A stretch of DNA of 64,000 nt from Flavobacterium psychrophilum DSM 3660 = ATCC 49418 (GTDB lineage Bacteria; Bacteroidota; Bacteroidia; Flavobacteriales; Flavobacteriaceae), in the NCBI RefSeq assembly GCF_002217405.1, contig NZ_MUHE01000005.1, positions 1 to 64,000 on the forward strand. The letters run 5' to 3'. The notes beneath the pieces are model-generated. The model had not been told where the DNA came from. It saw only the letters and a list, made by a program, of their open reading frames with translations, and did no database searches. Each line of letters begins with the position of its first letter. The stretch's first letter is position 1. Below are positions 52,836 to 62,500 of this stretch, piece after piece. Both the position numbers and the translations under genes were made by a program.

Positions 52836-54035
52836 TTGAATTTTCCTTTTTACATAGCCAAGCGTTACGTTTTTAGCCGAAGTAGTAATAATGCAATTAA
52901 TATTATTTCTAAGATTGCTTTGGGCGGTATTGTAATTGGTGCTATGGTTCTTTTTGTTTTTATGTCTATCTTTAGCGGGCTAAAAGAGTTTAGCTTGTCG
53001 TTTAGTAATAATTTTGATCCAGATTTGAAAATAATACCAAAGTATGGTAAGTCGTTTCTTATTTCGGAAGATCAGAAACGAAGGATTGGTGCTAATACGG
53101 ATATTGCTTTTTGTAGTAAAACTATCGAGGAAAAAGTGTTGTTTTTGTATAAAAATAAAGAGCAGGTTGCTTACCTAAAAGGTGTTGATAGCCAGTATAA
53201 TCTTGTAAATAATGTAAGTAAGGTAATGTATGAAGGGCAATGGCTTGTGCCAAAAACGCCTCAGGTGGTTGTAGGTAATATGATTGCTCAGAAGTTGTCT
53301 TTGGGTTTGTTCGATTTAGACAATGCGTTCGAAATATTTGTGCCAAAGCCTGGAAAAGGCGCCATTTCTAATCCCGAAAATGCTTTTAATAAGTCGAATT
53401 TAGTTCCTATTGGGATTTATGCCGTAAATGACGAACTGGATTCTAAATATGTTTTTGCCGATTTAGAGCTTGCTCAAGAATTACTAGAATTTAAACCCAA
53501 TCAGATTTCTGGACTCGAGATAAAATTATCTTCAAAAGCAAAAAGCGAAACTGTTGTTGATGATTTGAATGTGGTTTTTAGCAATCAGGTGATTATTAAA
53601 AATAGGGCGCAACAGAATGATAGTTTGTATAAAATGCTAAATACAGAAAATACGGTTCTTTATCTTATTTGTACTTTAGTTATTGTTCTTATCTTGTTTA
53701 CCCTTGCAGGTGCTATTATCATGATGGTTCTGGATAAAAAAGACAATCTGAGAACTTTATATAATATAGGAACTCCAATTGCTGATTTGCGAAAAATATT
53801 TTTGCTGCAAGGTACTTTGCTAACTGTTTTTGGTGGGTTTTTGGGTTTGTTTTTAGGGATAATAATAGTGCTAATACAGCAGTTTTATAAGGTAGTTATG
53901 ATTTCTGAATCGTTAGCTTACCCCGTAATTTTTAATTTGCAAAATGTTGCCATTGTTCTGGTAACTATTATAGTATTGGGTTTTATAGCTTCTTTTATTG
54001 CTAGTAGTCGTGTGAGCAAAAAATTGTTGGAATAA
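52836..54035 (+). CDS. LolC/LolE-type ABC transporter permease
   Basis: A 399-residue membrane protein with an N-terminal TM helix (about 22-47, ALGGIVIGAMVLFVFMSIF), a large periplasmic MacB-like domain (about 50-265) and three C-terminal TM helices (about 272-300, 320-350, 365-390). This is the FtsX/LolCE family layout. It starts at TTG 52836, one base after the rbfA stop. The family extracts lipoproteins from the inner membrane with LolD; no ATPase gene is adjacent. Confidence 0.9.
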   Translation: MNFPFYIAKRYVFSRSSNNAINIISKIALGGIVIGAMVLFVFMSIFSGLKEFSLSFSNNFDPDLKIIPKYGKSFLISEDQKRRIGANTDIAFCSKTIEEKVLFLYKNKEQVAYLKGVDSQYNLVNNVSKVMYEGQWLVPKTPQVVVGNMIAQKLSLGLFDLDNAFEIFVPKPGKGAISNPENAFNKSNLVPIGIYAVNDELDSKYVFADLELAQELLEFKPNQISGLEIKLSSKAKSETVVDDLNVVFSNQVIIKNRAQQNDSLYKMLNTENTVLYLICTLVIVLILFTLAGAIIMMVLDKKDNLRTLYNIGTPIADLRKIFLLQGTLLTVFGGFLGLFLGIIIVLIQQFYKVVMISESLAYPVIFNLQNVAIVLVTIIVLGFIASFIASSRVSKKLLE

Positions 54036-54096
54036 TTTTTCTCTTTGCTAGTTCTTCTTTTGCTCGGGTGGGTGCTAAATAAAAATGAGAAGGGTA

Positions 54097-54127
54097 TAAA
54101 AAAACCTTTCAGTACTGAAAGGTTTTG
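54097..54127. terminator. Bidirectional terminator between the permease and queA
   Basis: AAAACCTTTCAGTACTGAAAGGTTTT is a perfect palindrome with A/T flanks between convergent genes. Confidence 0.85.
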
Positions 54128-54144
54128 TATTTGAAATATTATTT

Positions 54145-55194
54145 TTAAATGATTAGCATGGCATCACCATAGGAATAAAATTTATATTTTTCTTTGATGG
54201 CTTCTGCATAAGCTTCTTTCATTAAATCATGACCACAAAATGCTGATATCATCATCATTAGTGTAGATTTTGGTGTGTGAAAGTTTGTTATCATGCAGGT
54301 TGCTAGGCTAAAATCGTGTGGAGGGAAAATGAATTTATTTGTCCAACCATCATACGGGTTTAGTGTTCTTGCTGATGAAACTGAGCTTTCTATGGCACGC
54401 ATCGAGGTTGTTCCTACGGCACAAATTCTGCTTTTTCTTTCTTTGGCAGCATTTACAATATCGCAAGCTTCTTGTGTTATTTTTAGTTCTTCAGAATCCA
54501 TTTTGTGTTTAGATAAATCTTCTACTTCTACTGGATTAAAAGTGCCCAAACCTACGTGAAGTGTTACTTCTGCAAATTGAATTCCTTTTATTTCTAAACG
54601 CTTCATTAAGTGCTTAGAGAAGTGCAAGCCGGCAGTTGGTGCTGCTACTGCACCTTCTTCTTTTGCATATATGGTTTGGTAACGCTCTGCATCTTCGGGT
54701 GTTACTTCGCGAGATATATATTTTGGGATTGGTGTTTCTCCTAGTTCTGTTAGTTTGTTGCGAAATTCTTCGTAAGAACCATCATAAAGAAAACGTAAGG
54801 TTCTTCCTCGTGATGTTGTGTTGTCTATTACTTCTGCAACTAACGAATCGTCATCGCCAAAATATAGTTTATTTCCAATACGAATTTTACGAGCTGGATC
54901 TACCAAAACGTCCCAAAGGCGCTGTTCGGCATTAAGTTCTCTGAGTAAGAAAACTTCTATTCTGGCACCTGTTTTTTCTTTGTTTCCGTATAAACGTGCT
55001 GGAAAAACTTTAGTATTGTTTAAAACTAAAACATCTCCTTCGTCGAAATAGTCTAAAACATCTTTGAACATTTTGTGTTCTATGGTTCCTTTTGCTCTAT
55101 TTACAACCATTAGTCGTGATTCGTCACGGTTTTCGGCAGGATATTCAGCTAATAATTCGTCTGGTAAATTGAATTGGAAATGAGATAACTTCAT
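54145..55194 (-). CDS. queA: S-adenosylmethionine:tRNA ribosyltransferase-isomerase QueA
   Basis: Transfers and rearranges ribose from SAM to preQ1 in tRNA to make epoxyqueuosine. The 349-residue protein shows [20 protein letters not shown] at the start, [34 protein letters not shown] and [11 protein letters not shown]. It is downstream of aroA on the same strand with a 173-nt gap. Confidence 0.97.
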   Translation of the reverse strand: MKLSHFQFNLPDELLAEYPAENRDESRLMVVNRAKGTIEHKMFKDVLDYFDEGDVLVLNNTKVFPARLYGNKEKTGARIEVFLLRELNAEQRLWDVLVDPARKIRIGNKLYFGDDDSLVAEVIDNTTSRGRTLRFLYDGSYEEFRNKLTELGETPIPKYISREVTPEDAERYQTIYAKEEGAVAAPTAGLHFSKHLMKRLEIKGIQFAEVTLHVGLGTFNPVEVEDLSKHKMDSEELKITQEACDIVNAAKERKSRICAVGTTSMRAIESSVSSARTLNPYDGWTNKFIFPPHDFSLATCMITNFHTPKSTLMMMISAFCGHDLMKEAYAEAIKEKYKFYSYGDAMLII

Positions 55195-55367
55195 AGTAAA
55201 ATTTTAGATTTCAGACTTTAGATTTTAGATTTTTGAGTTCTAAAATTAAATCGTTTGCAAATATACGATTGTGAGATAGGCGTTGTCAAGTGTTTTTGGG
55301 TTTATTTTTATGAAACACAGATAATAGAGAGCTTATAACTCAGATTTATACAAATTTATACGTTTTT

Positions 55368-56597
55368 TTATATCTCATTAATTCGAAAACCTATACTTTG
55401 TAAATCGTTCCAAAAATTTGGATACGATTTTGAGACAACACCAGCATCTTCAATAATGATTGAAGTTCTTAATGCTAATGGTGCAAATGCCATTGCCATA
55501 CGATGGTCTTGGTAGGTTTTAATTTTTATATCAGAATGTATATTTGACGAACCCTCTAATGTTAAACTATTATTGGTCACAGAAATTGTTGCGCCCAATT
55601 TGGTTAATTCGACTTTTAGCGCTTCTAATCTATCGGTTTCTTTTATTTTTAAAGTATGCAAACCTGTAAGATGACAGCCCACTCTTAGCCCGAAGCAAGT
55701 AACAGCAATGGTTTGAGCAATATCTGGAGCATTATTTAATTGATAATTGATAGTTGATAATTGACAATTATTTATTTTTGTAATTGATATTGTTTTATTG
55801 AGATTAAAAACCGTTTCGACTCCAAAATCCTTATAAATTTCTGCCAATACGCAATCGCCTTGCAAACTATTTTGTTTGTAGCTTGATAAGGTAATTCGTG
55901 TTCCTATTTCTGACAATGCAATTATCGAATAAAAGTAAGAGGCCGAGGACCAATCTGACTCAATTGTAAATTGTGAATTATGAATTATGAATTGTGGTAA
56001 TACCGAAATCTTATTGTCAATAAATGAAGTTTCAATTCCTAAATCATTCAGCAAAGCCAAAGTCATTTTAATATATGGTGTAGAGGCAATTTCCCCCACT
56101 AAGGTTAATTCTAATCCGTTTTCGAGTTTTGGAGCGATTAGCAATAATGCCGAAATATATTGACTGCTTACATTTGCTAGAAGCGAAATTTTATGTTGAA
56201 CAATTTTTTTTCCTGCAATTTTTATGGGCGCAAAACCTTCATTTTCTACATATTCAATTTCCGCTCCTAGTTGTTGCAAAGCTTCGACCAAAATCTTTAT
56301 TGGTCGTTCTTTCATTCGAGAGGAACCAGTAAGAATTACTTCTTTGCCTTCTTTTTGAGCAAAATAAGCTGTAAGAAACCGCATGGCAGTTCCTGCATGA
56401 TGAATATCTATTTCTTGAGTTTTAGAGGCAAGTGCTTTAATCATTACTTGCGAATCATCTGAACTAGATATGTTGTCTAAAGTTATATTTGGATATAAGG
56501 CTTGTAATAATAATAATCTATTGGTTTCAGATTTTGAACCAGAGATTTTGATTGTTGATTGTTGATTAATTATTATTGAATGAAGATGTAAATTCAT
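55368..56597 (-). CDS. aroA: 3-phosphoshikimate 1-carboxyvinyltransferase (EPSP synthase)
   Basis: Makes EPSP in the shikimate pathway; glyphosate targets this enzyme. The 409-residue protein has KISGSKSETNRLLLLQAL, AGTAMRFLTAYFA, LTGSSRMKERPI, SDWSSASYFY and KETDRLEAL. Three short stretches (IINQQSTIK near 9, FIIHNSQFTI near 200, NCQLSTINYQLN near 280) are encoded by AT-rich simple-repeat DNA that looks like small in-frame expansions. The core motifs are intact, so the enzyme is probably active. Confidence 0.95.
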   Translation of the reverse strand: MNLHLHSIIINQQSTIKISGSKSETNRLLLLQALYPNITLDNISSSDDSQVMIKALASKTQEIDIHHAGTAMRFLTAYFAQKEGKEVILTGSSRMKERPIKILVEALQQLGAEIEYVENEGFAPIKIAGKKIVQHKISLLANVSSQYISALLLIAPKLENGLELTLVGEIASTPYIKMTLALLNDLGIETSFIDNKISVLPQFIIHNSQFTIESDWSSASYFYSIIALSEIGTRITLSSYKQNSLQGDCVLAEIYKDFGVETVFNLNKTISITKINNCQLSTINYQLNNAPDIAQTIAVTCFGLRVGCHLTGLHTLKIKETDRLEALKVELTKLGATISVTNNSLTLEGSSNIHSDIKIKTYQDHRMAMAFAPLALRTSIIIEDAGVVSKSYPNFWNDLQSIGFRINEI

Positions 56598-56641
56598 TTT
56601 TATTGTTTTTTGTTATTTCGAGAAATAACAAGTTTAAGACT

Positions 56642-56968
56642 TTACTTTAGTTTTTCATTATTATGATGGCGGTCGTGATCCCGATTTGTTTTTAGATCTA
56701 ATTTCTTGTCGAAAGCAGCTTGCAGATCTATTCCTGTTTGGTTGGCTAAACACAAAACTACAAAAACCACATCGGCAAGTTCTTCGCCTAAATCTTTGTT
56801 TTTGTCGGATTCTTTTTCAGATTGTTCGCCATAACGGCGGGCAATAATACGGGCTACTTCGCCTACTTCTTCGGTAAGTTGTGCCATATTTGTGAGTTCG
56901 TTAAAATACCGAACACCGTGGTTTTTTATCCAATTATCTACTTCGAGTTGGGCGTTTTTTAGGTTCAT
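56642..56968 (-). CDS. MazG-like nucleotide pyrophosphohydrolase
   Basis: A 108-residue all-helical protein. The MazG metal-binding pattern appears as EEVGEVARIIARRYGEQ followed by DLGEELADVVFVVLCLANQ (EExxE ... ExxD). Such enzymes hydrolyse (d)NTPs to monophosphates, often as house-cleaning. It lies upstream of aroA by 44 nt on the same strand, possibly one transcript. Its 5' flank is the start of the palindromic repeat region. Confidence 0.9.
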   Translation of the reverse strand: MNLKNAQLEVDNWIKNHGVRYFNELTNMAQLTEEVGEVARIIARRYGEQSEKESDKNKDLGEELADVVFVVLCLANQTGIDLQAAFDKKLDLKTNRDHDRHHNNEKLK

Positions 56969-57008
56969 TTGTTTATTTATTTTTTTATTTTTTTATGTGA
57001 ATTTCTTT

Positions 57009-57090
57009 ATGTGATTCCTCCTGCGTCGGAATGACAAACGGTGTGTGTTGTTCTGTTTTTTTTGTCATTCCGACGCAGGAGGAATCACAT
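57009..57090. repeat. Perfect palindromic repeat (30-bp arms)
   Basis: The left arm 57009-57038 and right arm 57061-57090 are exact reverse complements (ATGTGATTCCTCCTGCGTCG... ), with a 22-nt GT/T-rich loop. It is the most intact unit of the family in this region. Confidence 0.93.
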
Positions 57091-57116
57091 CATCATCTTT
57101 TATTTTATTAGTATTG

Positions 57117-57195
57117 TGTGATTCCTCCTGCTTCGGAACGGCAAACTGTGTGTTGTTTCATTTTTTGTCATTCAGACACAGGCGGAATCGCATTA
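57117..57195. repeat. Diverged palindromic repeat overlapping the GIY-YIG 3' end
   Basis: The left arm (57117-57146) and right arm (57164-57192) are mutated copies of the unit at 57009. The right arm encodes the last residues and stop of the GIY-YIG gene (IPPVSE then TGA at 57168-57170). Confidence 0.85.
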
Positions 57196-57527
57196 TTCTT
57201 TACGAATCTATCATTTAAAAACTCAAAATTGTTATTAAAAGATTTAATCAAATCTAACTTTTTTTCTCTTCGCCAACCCTTAAGTTCTTTTTCTCTCGCG
57301 ATTGCAAGTTGTATCCAAGTAAATTTTTCGTAATAAACTAAAAACTCAATATTATATTTAGACGCAAAAGTTTTAATTCCTTTTTCAATATTTTCTTTGT
57401 GTTGCTGTAATCTGATGCTTAAATTATTGGTAACTCCAATATAATAAGTTGACCTATATTTATTTGTAATGATATAAACATAATATATATGACTTCCTTC
57501 GTTATATTCAATCATTGTATTGTTCAT
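57168..57527 (-). CDS. GIY-YIG nuclease family protein
   Basis: A 119-residue single-domain protein started at the ATG at 57527 (MNNTMIEYNEGSHIYYVYII); the ATG at 57515 is also possible. GIY-YIG motifs are YYVYIITN, TYYIGVTNNLSIRLQQHK with the catalytic-type Arg, and a later Glu in IAREKELKGWRREKK. These small UvrC-N-like proteins are frequent and poorly understood in Bacteroidota. The reading frame upstream to 57695 is repeat DNA and not part of the gene. Both flanks are palindromic repeats, and the C-terminal tail and stop lie inside one arm. Confidence 0.88.
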   Translation of the reverse strand: MNNTMIEYNEGSHIYYVYIITNKYRSTYYIGVTNNLSIRLQQHKENIEKGIKTFASKYNIEFLVYYEKFTWIQLAIAREKELKGWRREKKLDLIKSFNNNFEFLNDRFVKNNAIPPVSE

Positions 57528-58058
57528 TTTATATCTATTTATTGTCAATACTTGTTGTGTTTCCTCCTGCGTTGGAAAGACAAAGTTTGTGTTTTGTTCT
57601 GTTTTTTTTGTCATTCCGACGCAGGAGGAATCGCATAGTTTATTTTTACTTTGTGTGACGCACTTTATGTGTTTCCTCCTGCGTTCGAAAGACAAATTTT
57701 GCGTTTTGTTTTGGGTTTACTTGATGTGATTCCTCCTTCGTCGGAATGACAAAATACCTCGGAAAGACAAATTTTGCGTTTTGTTTCGTTTTTTTTGTCA
57801 TTCCGACGCAGGAGGAATCGCATAGTTTATTTTTACTTTGTGTGACGCACTTTATGTGATTCCTCCTTCGTCGGAATGACAAAAACACCTCGGAAAGACA
57901 AATTTTGCGTTTTGTTTTGGGTTTACTTGATGTGATTCCTCCTTCGTCGGAATGACAAAAATACCTCGGAATGACAAATTTTGCGTTTTGTTTCGTTTTT
58001 TTTGTCATTCCGACGCAGGAGGAATCGCATTATCCTTTACGAATCTATTATTTAAAAA
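57528..58058. repeat. Array of palindromic repeats with about 200-bp tandem units
   Basis: No gene. Forward arms occur near 57557, 57668, 57724, 57853 and 57929, and reverse arms at 57610, 57797 and 58004. The block 57610-57796 (187 bp) is repeated as 57797-58003 (207 bp, with about 20 extra bases). A third block starts at 58004 and runs into a GIY-YIG-tail fragment. Reading frames across the array code for arm translations such as CDSSCVGMTKK and are not genes. Confidence 0.9.
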
Positions 58059-58241
58059 CTAAAAATTATCATTTTCAATATTTAGAGTGTTATAAATTGG
58101 ATTATGTTCTTTCATAACCTCAAAAATATTCTTATACCCTGTATTTACTCCTAAAGAATAATTAAAACCATTACCTAATAATAGATGATTTTCTGTATTT
58201 TCAATTTCAGATAACATTTCCGAATACTTTACTAAACTCAT
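58004..58241 (-). pseudogene. Truncated GNGF-motif gene fused to a GIY-YIG 3' tail
   Basis: From the ATG at 58241 the frame gives 60 residues (MSLVKYSEMLSEIENTENHL then LLGNGFNYSLGVNTGYKNIF). GNGFN-x-S-LG resembles the nucleotide-binding start of AbiH/DUF4917/SIR2-like proteins of 300 or more residues, so only the N-terminus remains. After the TAG at 58059 the same frame reads FLNNRFVKDNAIPPASE and TGA. This matches the tail FLNDRFVKNNAIPPVSE of the GIY-YIG gene at 57168, with GAG (Glu) changed to TAG. It looks like an in-frame chimera formed by repeat-mediated insertion or deletion. Confidence 0.75.
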
Positions 58242-58356
58242 ATTTGTTTTTTTAAATTTTCTATTACTAAATTGTCGTTAAACAGTTACTAAAATTCGAT
58301 TACCACAACCAATTGCTTAAAAGTTGTCTTATCAATTCGGTTTTTATCTTTATTAA
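58242..58356. other. Intergenic region within the defence locus
   Basis: 115 nt, AT-rich, between the small membrane gene and the truncated gene. AACTGTTTAACGACAATT is present. No gene, promoter or terminator is evident. Confidence 0.4.
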
Positions 58357-58494
58357 TTATATCAATAATTTAAACACTACAAAAGCAATTAACAATAGTA
58401 ATGCAACATCATAAATTGAAAATTCAAATTCAAATGTGTAATCCACTTCTTTTTCGTAAAATTTTTTAAAAAACTTAATAATTCCTTTAATCAT
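58357..58494 (-). CDS. 45-residue single-helix membrane protein
   Basis: Translating from the ATG at 58494 gives MIKGIIKFFKKFYEKEVDYT, then FEFEFSIYDVALLLLIAFVV and FKLLI, stop TAA at 58357-58359. It has an N-terminal basic amphipathic part, an acidic centre and one TM helix (about 30-45). It starts 20 nt after the AbiH stop on the same strand, as expected for a small partner gene. No family is recognised. The reading frame alone is short, so this is a proposal. Confidence 0.5.
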   Translation of the reverse strand: MIKGIIKFFKKFYEKEVDYTFEFEFSIYDVALLLLIAFVVFKLLI

Positions 58495-58514
58495 AATCTT
58501 ATATTTTAAATTAT

Positions 58515-59507
58515 TTAATTCATACTAAAAAAACCTGTATTCACTCCAACATAAATATTGTTTTTAATTTTTTCTTTTTCCTCGTTAGAAAGGCTAGATA
58601 GTAGAGAAATGAATTTATTTTTTATTTTCTTTATTTCTTTTGTAACTGAATTTTCAAATAGTTTGTTTTCTGAATGAATATTTGGATTGTAATGGTATAT
58701 TATCATTTGACTATTATCTTCAAGAATTTTTTTAGCAATTAATTCCCACCAAAATTTATCCGTTTCTCCTAATGAACTTCCAAAAACACATATAATGCCA
58801 GCTTTATTAATTAACTTAATACACTCATCATCAACCAAATGACTACAAGACTTATTATATTCTGATTTTACAAAAGATTCAATAAAATCTTCATCATTTA
58901 TAAAATTAGAATTAGTTACTTGCGATATGTCATTTACACCAATAATCATTCTTTCGTCTAATGTGCCATGAATATGTTTTACATTTTTTACTATTGAATA
59001 ACTATTTATTGCTTGATTAACGCTCATTTTTTTTTCAACAGATTCTTCAATTAATTTATCAAGTGTTGAAGTATAATTTAACGAAATAAAATCAATTTCA
59101 GCTAATTCATGTTTAATAGGAGTCAATAAATTTTTAAAAAATTCTTTTTCCCCATTTCTTAATTTTATAAAAGGTGAGCAAATATCAGTAATAAGTTCAT
59201 GTTTGTTTGCTTTAGAAAAATCAAATAATTCTTCTTGTCCTTTTAAATATTTAGATAAGTTTGATATAATGTCTTGTCTTATTTCTTCAAACTCAATTGA
59301 AGTATTAATCTTTTCTGTATGTTTCCCTAATGCTATTTCTAAATCAGACCAGCTTTCTATATTTCCTTTTATTTCTTTTTTCAATTTTTCAATATTATCA
59401 TTCGGAGATTTTTCCAAACAATAATGATTTTCATAGAAATTTTTATAACTCGTTTTCATTCCTAGATTTAAATCAAATCCGTTCCCTATTAAATAAACTA
59501 TATTCAT
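58515..59507 (-). CDS. AbiH family abortive infection protein
   Basis: The 330-residue protein begins MNIVYLIGNGFDLNLGMKTS, the IGNGFDL signature of the AbiH family (phage abortive infection, PF14253). Later family-like features are WSDLEIALG, EIDFISLNYTSTLD, KHIHGTLDERMIIGVND and ICVFGSSLGETDKFWWE. The GNGFD loop suggests nucleotide binding, but the mechanism is not established. It starts 12 nt after the restriction-modification gene stop, so both are one operon. Confidence 0.9.
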   Translation of the reverse strand: MNIVYLIGNGFDLNLGMKTSYKNFYENHYCLEKSPNDNIEKLKKEIKGNIESWSDLEIALGKHTEKINTSIEFEEIRQDIISNLSKYLKGQEELFDFSKANKHELITDICSPFIKLRNGEKEFFKNLLTPIKHELAEIDFISLNYTSTLDKLIEESVEKKMSVNQAINSYSIVKNVKHIHGTLDERMIIGVNDISQVTNSNFINDEDFIESFVKSEYNKSCSHLVDDECIKLINKAGIICVFGSSLGETDKFWWELIAKKILEDNSQMIIYHYNPNIHSENKLFENSVTKEIKKIKNKFISLLSSLSNEEKEKIKNNIYVGVNTGFFSMN

Positions 59508-59519
59508 ATTCTTACTCTT

Positions 59520-62500
59520 TTAACTATTCTCAACAATTTCAATTTCCTCTTCACTCAATCCATACAACTCATACACCATGGCATCAATTTGTTTGTCTGT
59601 GGCTGTTATTTGGTTTTTTGTGGCAATGGCTTGTTTTTGGTAGGTTTCAAAATACTCTTGTACTTCATCTTTTTGTATTGCCGATAGTACAATTTTTGCT
59701 TTTGCCAATTCTTTAAAAAAATCTTGTACCGTTAGCTCGTACCAAATTTCTAGCTTTTTAGTGGGTTTTGTTAAACCACAATCTCTTTGCAACATATTGA
59801 CAACTTTGGCTTGTTGCTGTTGTAAGGTTTTATTTAGGGTAAGCATAAGGTCTGCTTTTTCTATGAAGGGTTGTTGTTTTTCAGTATTCACAACACTAAT
59901 TGGTAACTTAAATAATTGAATTGGTTTAACTTCAGGAAAAACTCTATTTTCTTCATTTACTAAATCCTTATATAAGAAATCCATTAAAGAGGAATTTAAA
60001 ATAGTAAGTAGGTAATTATAACTAATTTTAGAATCAGTTGATAATTGAATAATAATACCACTTTTTAAACAATACCATTGTTCGGTATCATAAGAAGCAA
60101 TAATTCTATCAGCTGTCTGTCTTATAAGAATTTTAGGGTTATCAAATAATTTTTGTCTTCTCGGTCTTAACATTACATACCAAGGAATTACTCCGTTTTT
60201 TGTTTCAACTCTATTATCTAATTTGTCTTTATATTGTGATAAATAATTTAAAATATTAGGAAAATCTTTAATGTCAAGTTTAGACGAAAAATAAATAATT
60301 TTTTTATTAGAAAAAGGTGTTAAATTATATCTGTTTATTTCTCCTCCGATAATTAATTTTTTTAAAATATTATCTTCTAAATTATTATCAATTGCTAATT
60401 TAGAATCTAAAACAAAAGCTTCTCCTAAACCTGGACTAATTCCTGTCGCTACATCTTCAACAATCTCCTTTAAAATAGACTTATTCTTATAACATTTTTT
60501 TATAAGATTACTATTCGTTTTAAAATTGAAACTAAAAGATTGATTTGCTAATAAGCTTTCATTGGTAATTAAAATTGAAGAATTATTAATTTCTAATGGC
60601 AACAATTTTCTGTCAACTTTAGTAAAGTCAAAATATGAAATTTCGACATTTATTTTCTCTTTATACAATGTTATAATACAAGTTGGAGTTGCAACGTCTG
60701 AAAAAATATTGTCACCTAAATTAAGAATTGTACATACTGAATGTTCTTCTAAAATTAATTTTCTTGTCTTTTCAAATTCGATTTGATTTAAAAAACTTGA
60801 TGGTATTATAAACGAACATATTCCTTTATCAATATTTATCTCAACAATTTGCTTGATAAAATAATTAAATGATTCAGGTGTTCTAACGTGAATTTCAGAA
60901 AATTTCGTTCTCAAATAATCCTTTTCGATGGTGCTAAAACTTGCACCATAAGGCGGATTACCGATAATCACATCAAAACCACCTTTTGCAAATACTTTTT
61001 CAAAGCTTTGTTGCCAATTAAAAGCTTTGTCGCCAGCAATTTTAGGGTCGTCAATTAATGAGTTGCCACATTGTATATTACTGCTTAAATCGTTTAGTTT
61101 TCGGTTGGGTTGTGCGGTGCGTAACCAAAGTGAAAGTTTTGCAATTTCTACACTTTCTTCGTTTAAATCTACTCCAAAAAGGTTGTTTTCTAAAATGCTA
61201 TTTTCTACATCGCTCAACACAAAAGTATCGCCAAATAATTTGGCTTTTAGCTCGTCTATATATTGGTGTTGGGCAATAAGAAAATCTAAGGCTTGGTTCA
61301 GGAACGCACCACTACCGCAAGCTGGGTCGCAAATGGTGAGTTGCAAGAGCCAACTTCTGTAGGTTTCTACTTTATCAATTAAAGCTTGTAAGGTTTTCTT
61401 TTGTCGTTTTTTATCGGTTGTGTAATCTTCATCTACTAATTGTAATTCGGTTTTCTTTTCTTGGCACAACTTACCAATGGTGTTTTCTACAATGTATTTG
61501 GTAATGTATTTTGGGGTGTAAAAAACGCCGTCTTTTTTGCGTTTGGTTTTGGTTTTGTCTATACTTTCGCCTTCTAATTGTGCTTTTATTTCGTCTAACT
61601 CGTTTAACGAATTTTCGAAAATATGTCCTAAAATATTTACATCGACCTCGCTGGCAAAGTCGTAATTACTTAAATTTTCGGTATGTTTAAATAAAACAGC
61701 ATCGTCAATTTTAATATGGTCTAAAATAGCATCGGCTTTAAACAATCCGCCATTGTAGGCAAAAATTTGATGTTCTTCCACAACGTTTGAAGTCGTTTGC
61801 GAAAAGGCTGGTAATTGTACTTTGGCACCAGAATTTAAATCGTTAAAATATATTTTGTATCTATCATACAAAGACACTTCAATACGCATAGTGCGTAAGT
61901 TTTGCCATTCTTTATTAATGCGGAAAATTAAATTGGTGGGTAATAAGTTTCGGTCTTCGGCAAAGAAAATAAATAAAAAACGATCTAATAATTTTTGCGA
62001 TTTTTTAAAGAGTTCAATGGGTTCATATTGTGGGTTTAAAGCCACTAAATTTTGATATAATTCTCGTTTAAAAAGCGAATAATCTTTATATAATTTTTTG
62101 GTAATAACGTCTTCTTGGCTTACCGATTCGTCTTTTATGGTTTTTGCAATGCCTTTAGAAAGGTTATCGTAAGCCAAACATAAATACAATAATTCGAATT
62201 CGGTTTTTGTGAGTTGAAACAAATTGAACTCTAAAAACTCGATGGCATTGTCTATATAAAATCGGATTTTTTCAAAGTTAGAAGTAATTACATACACGCA
62301 ATCGGGTTGGTTGTTTTTGTAACCAAACGCTTGTGTTTCAATCTTTCCTAAATCGGTTGTATTGGTGCCTTTTAATTCTATTACTGCTATTACTTTGTCG
62401 TTTATAATAATGGCACCGTCGGCTTTTTTGCTGTCTTTTACGTTTTTATATTCGGTAGTAAGATTAAATTTTGTTTCGGTAGAAGAGGCTGGCTTAGTGT

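Noticed and set aside
57528-57695. A 56-residue N-terminal extension of the GIY-YIG protein
   Set aside because: It is encoded by repeat-arm DNA. The domain starts just after the ATG at 57527.
57646-58008. A 120-codon minus-strand frame in the repeat array, and a similar one near 57520-57729
   Set aside because: The translations are repeat arms read through (CDSSCVGMTKK and the like). Composition follows the repeat and no domain is present.
57528-58058. A CRISPR array, suggested by the many regularly placed repeats beside a defence operon
   Set aside because: The repeats are palindromic arms in both orientations with similar, not unique, sequence between them. Unit length varies (187 and 207 bp). 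No cas gene is present.
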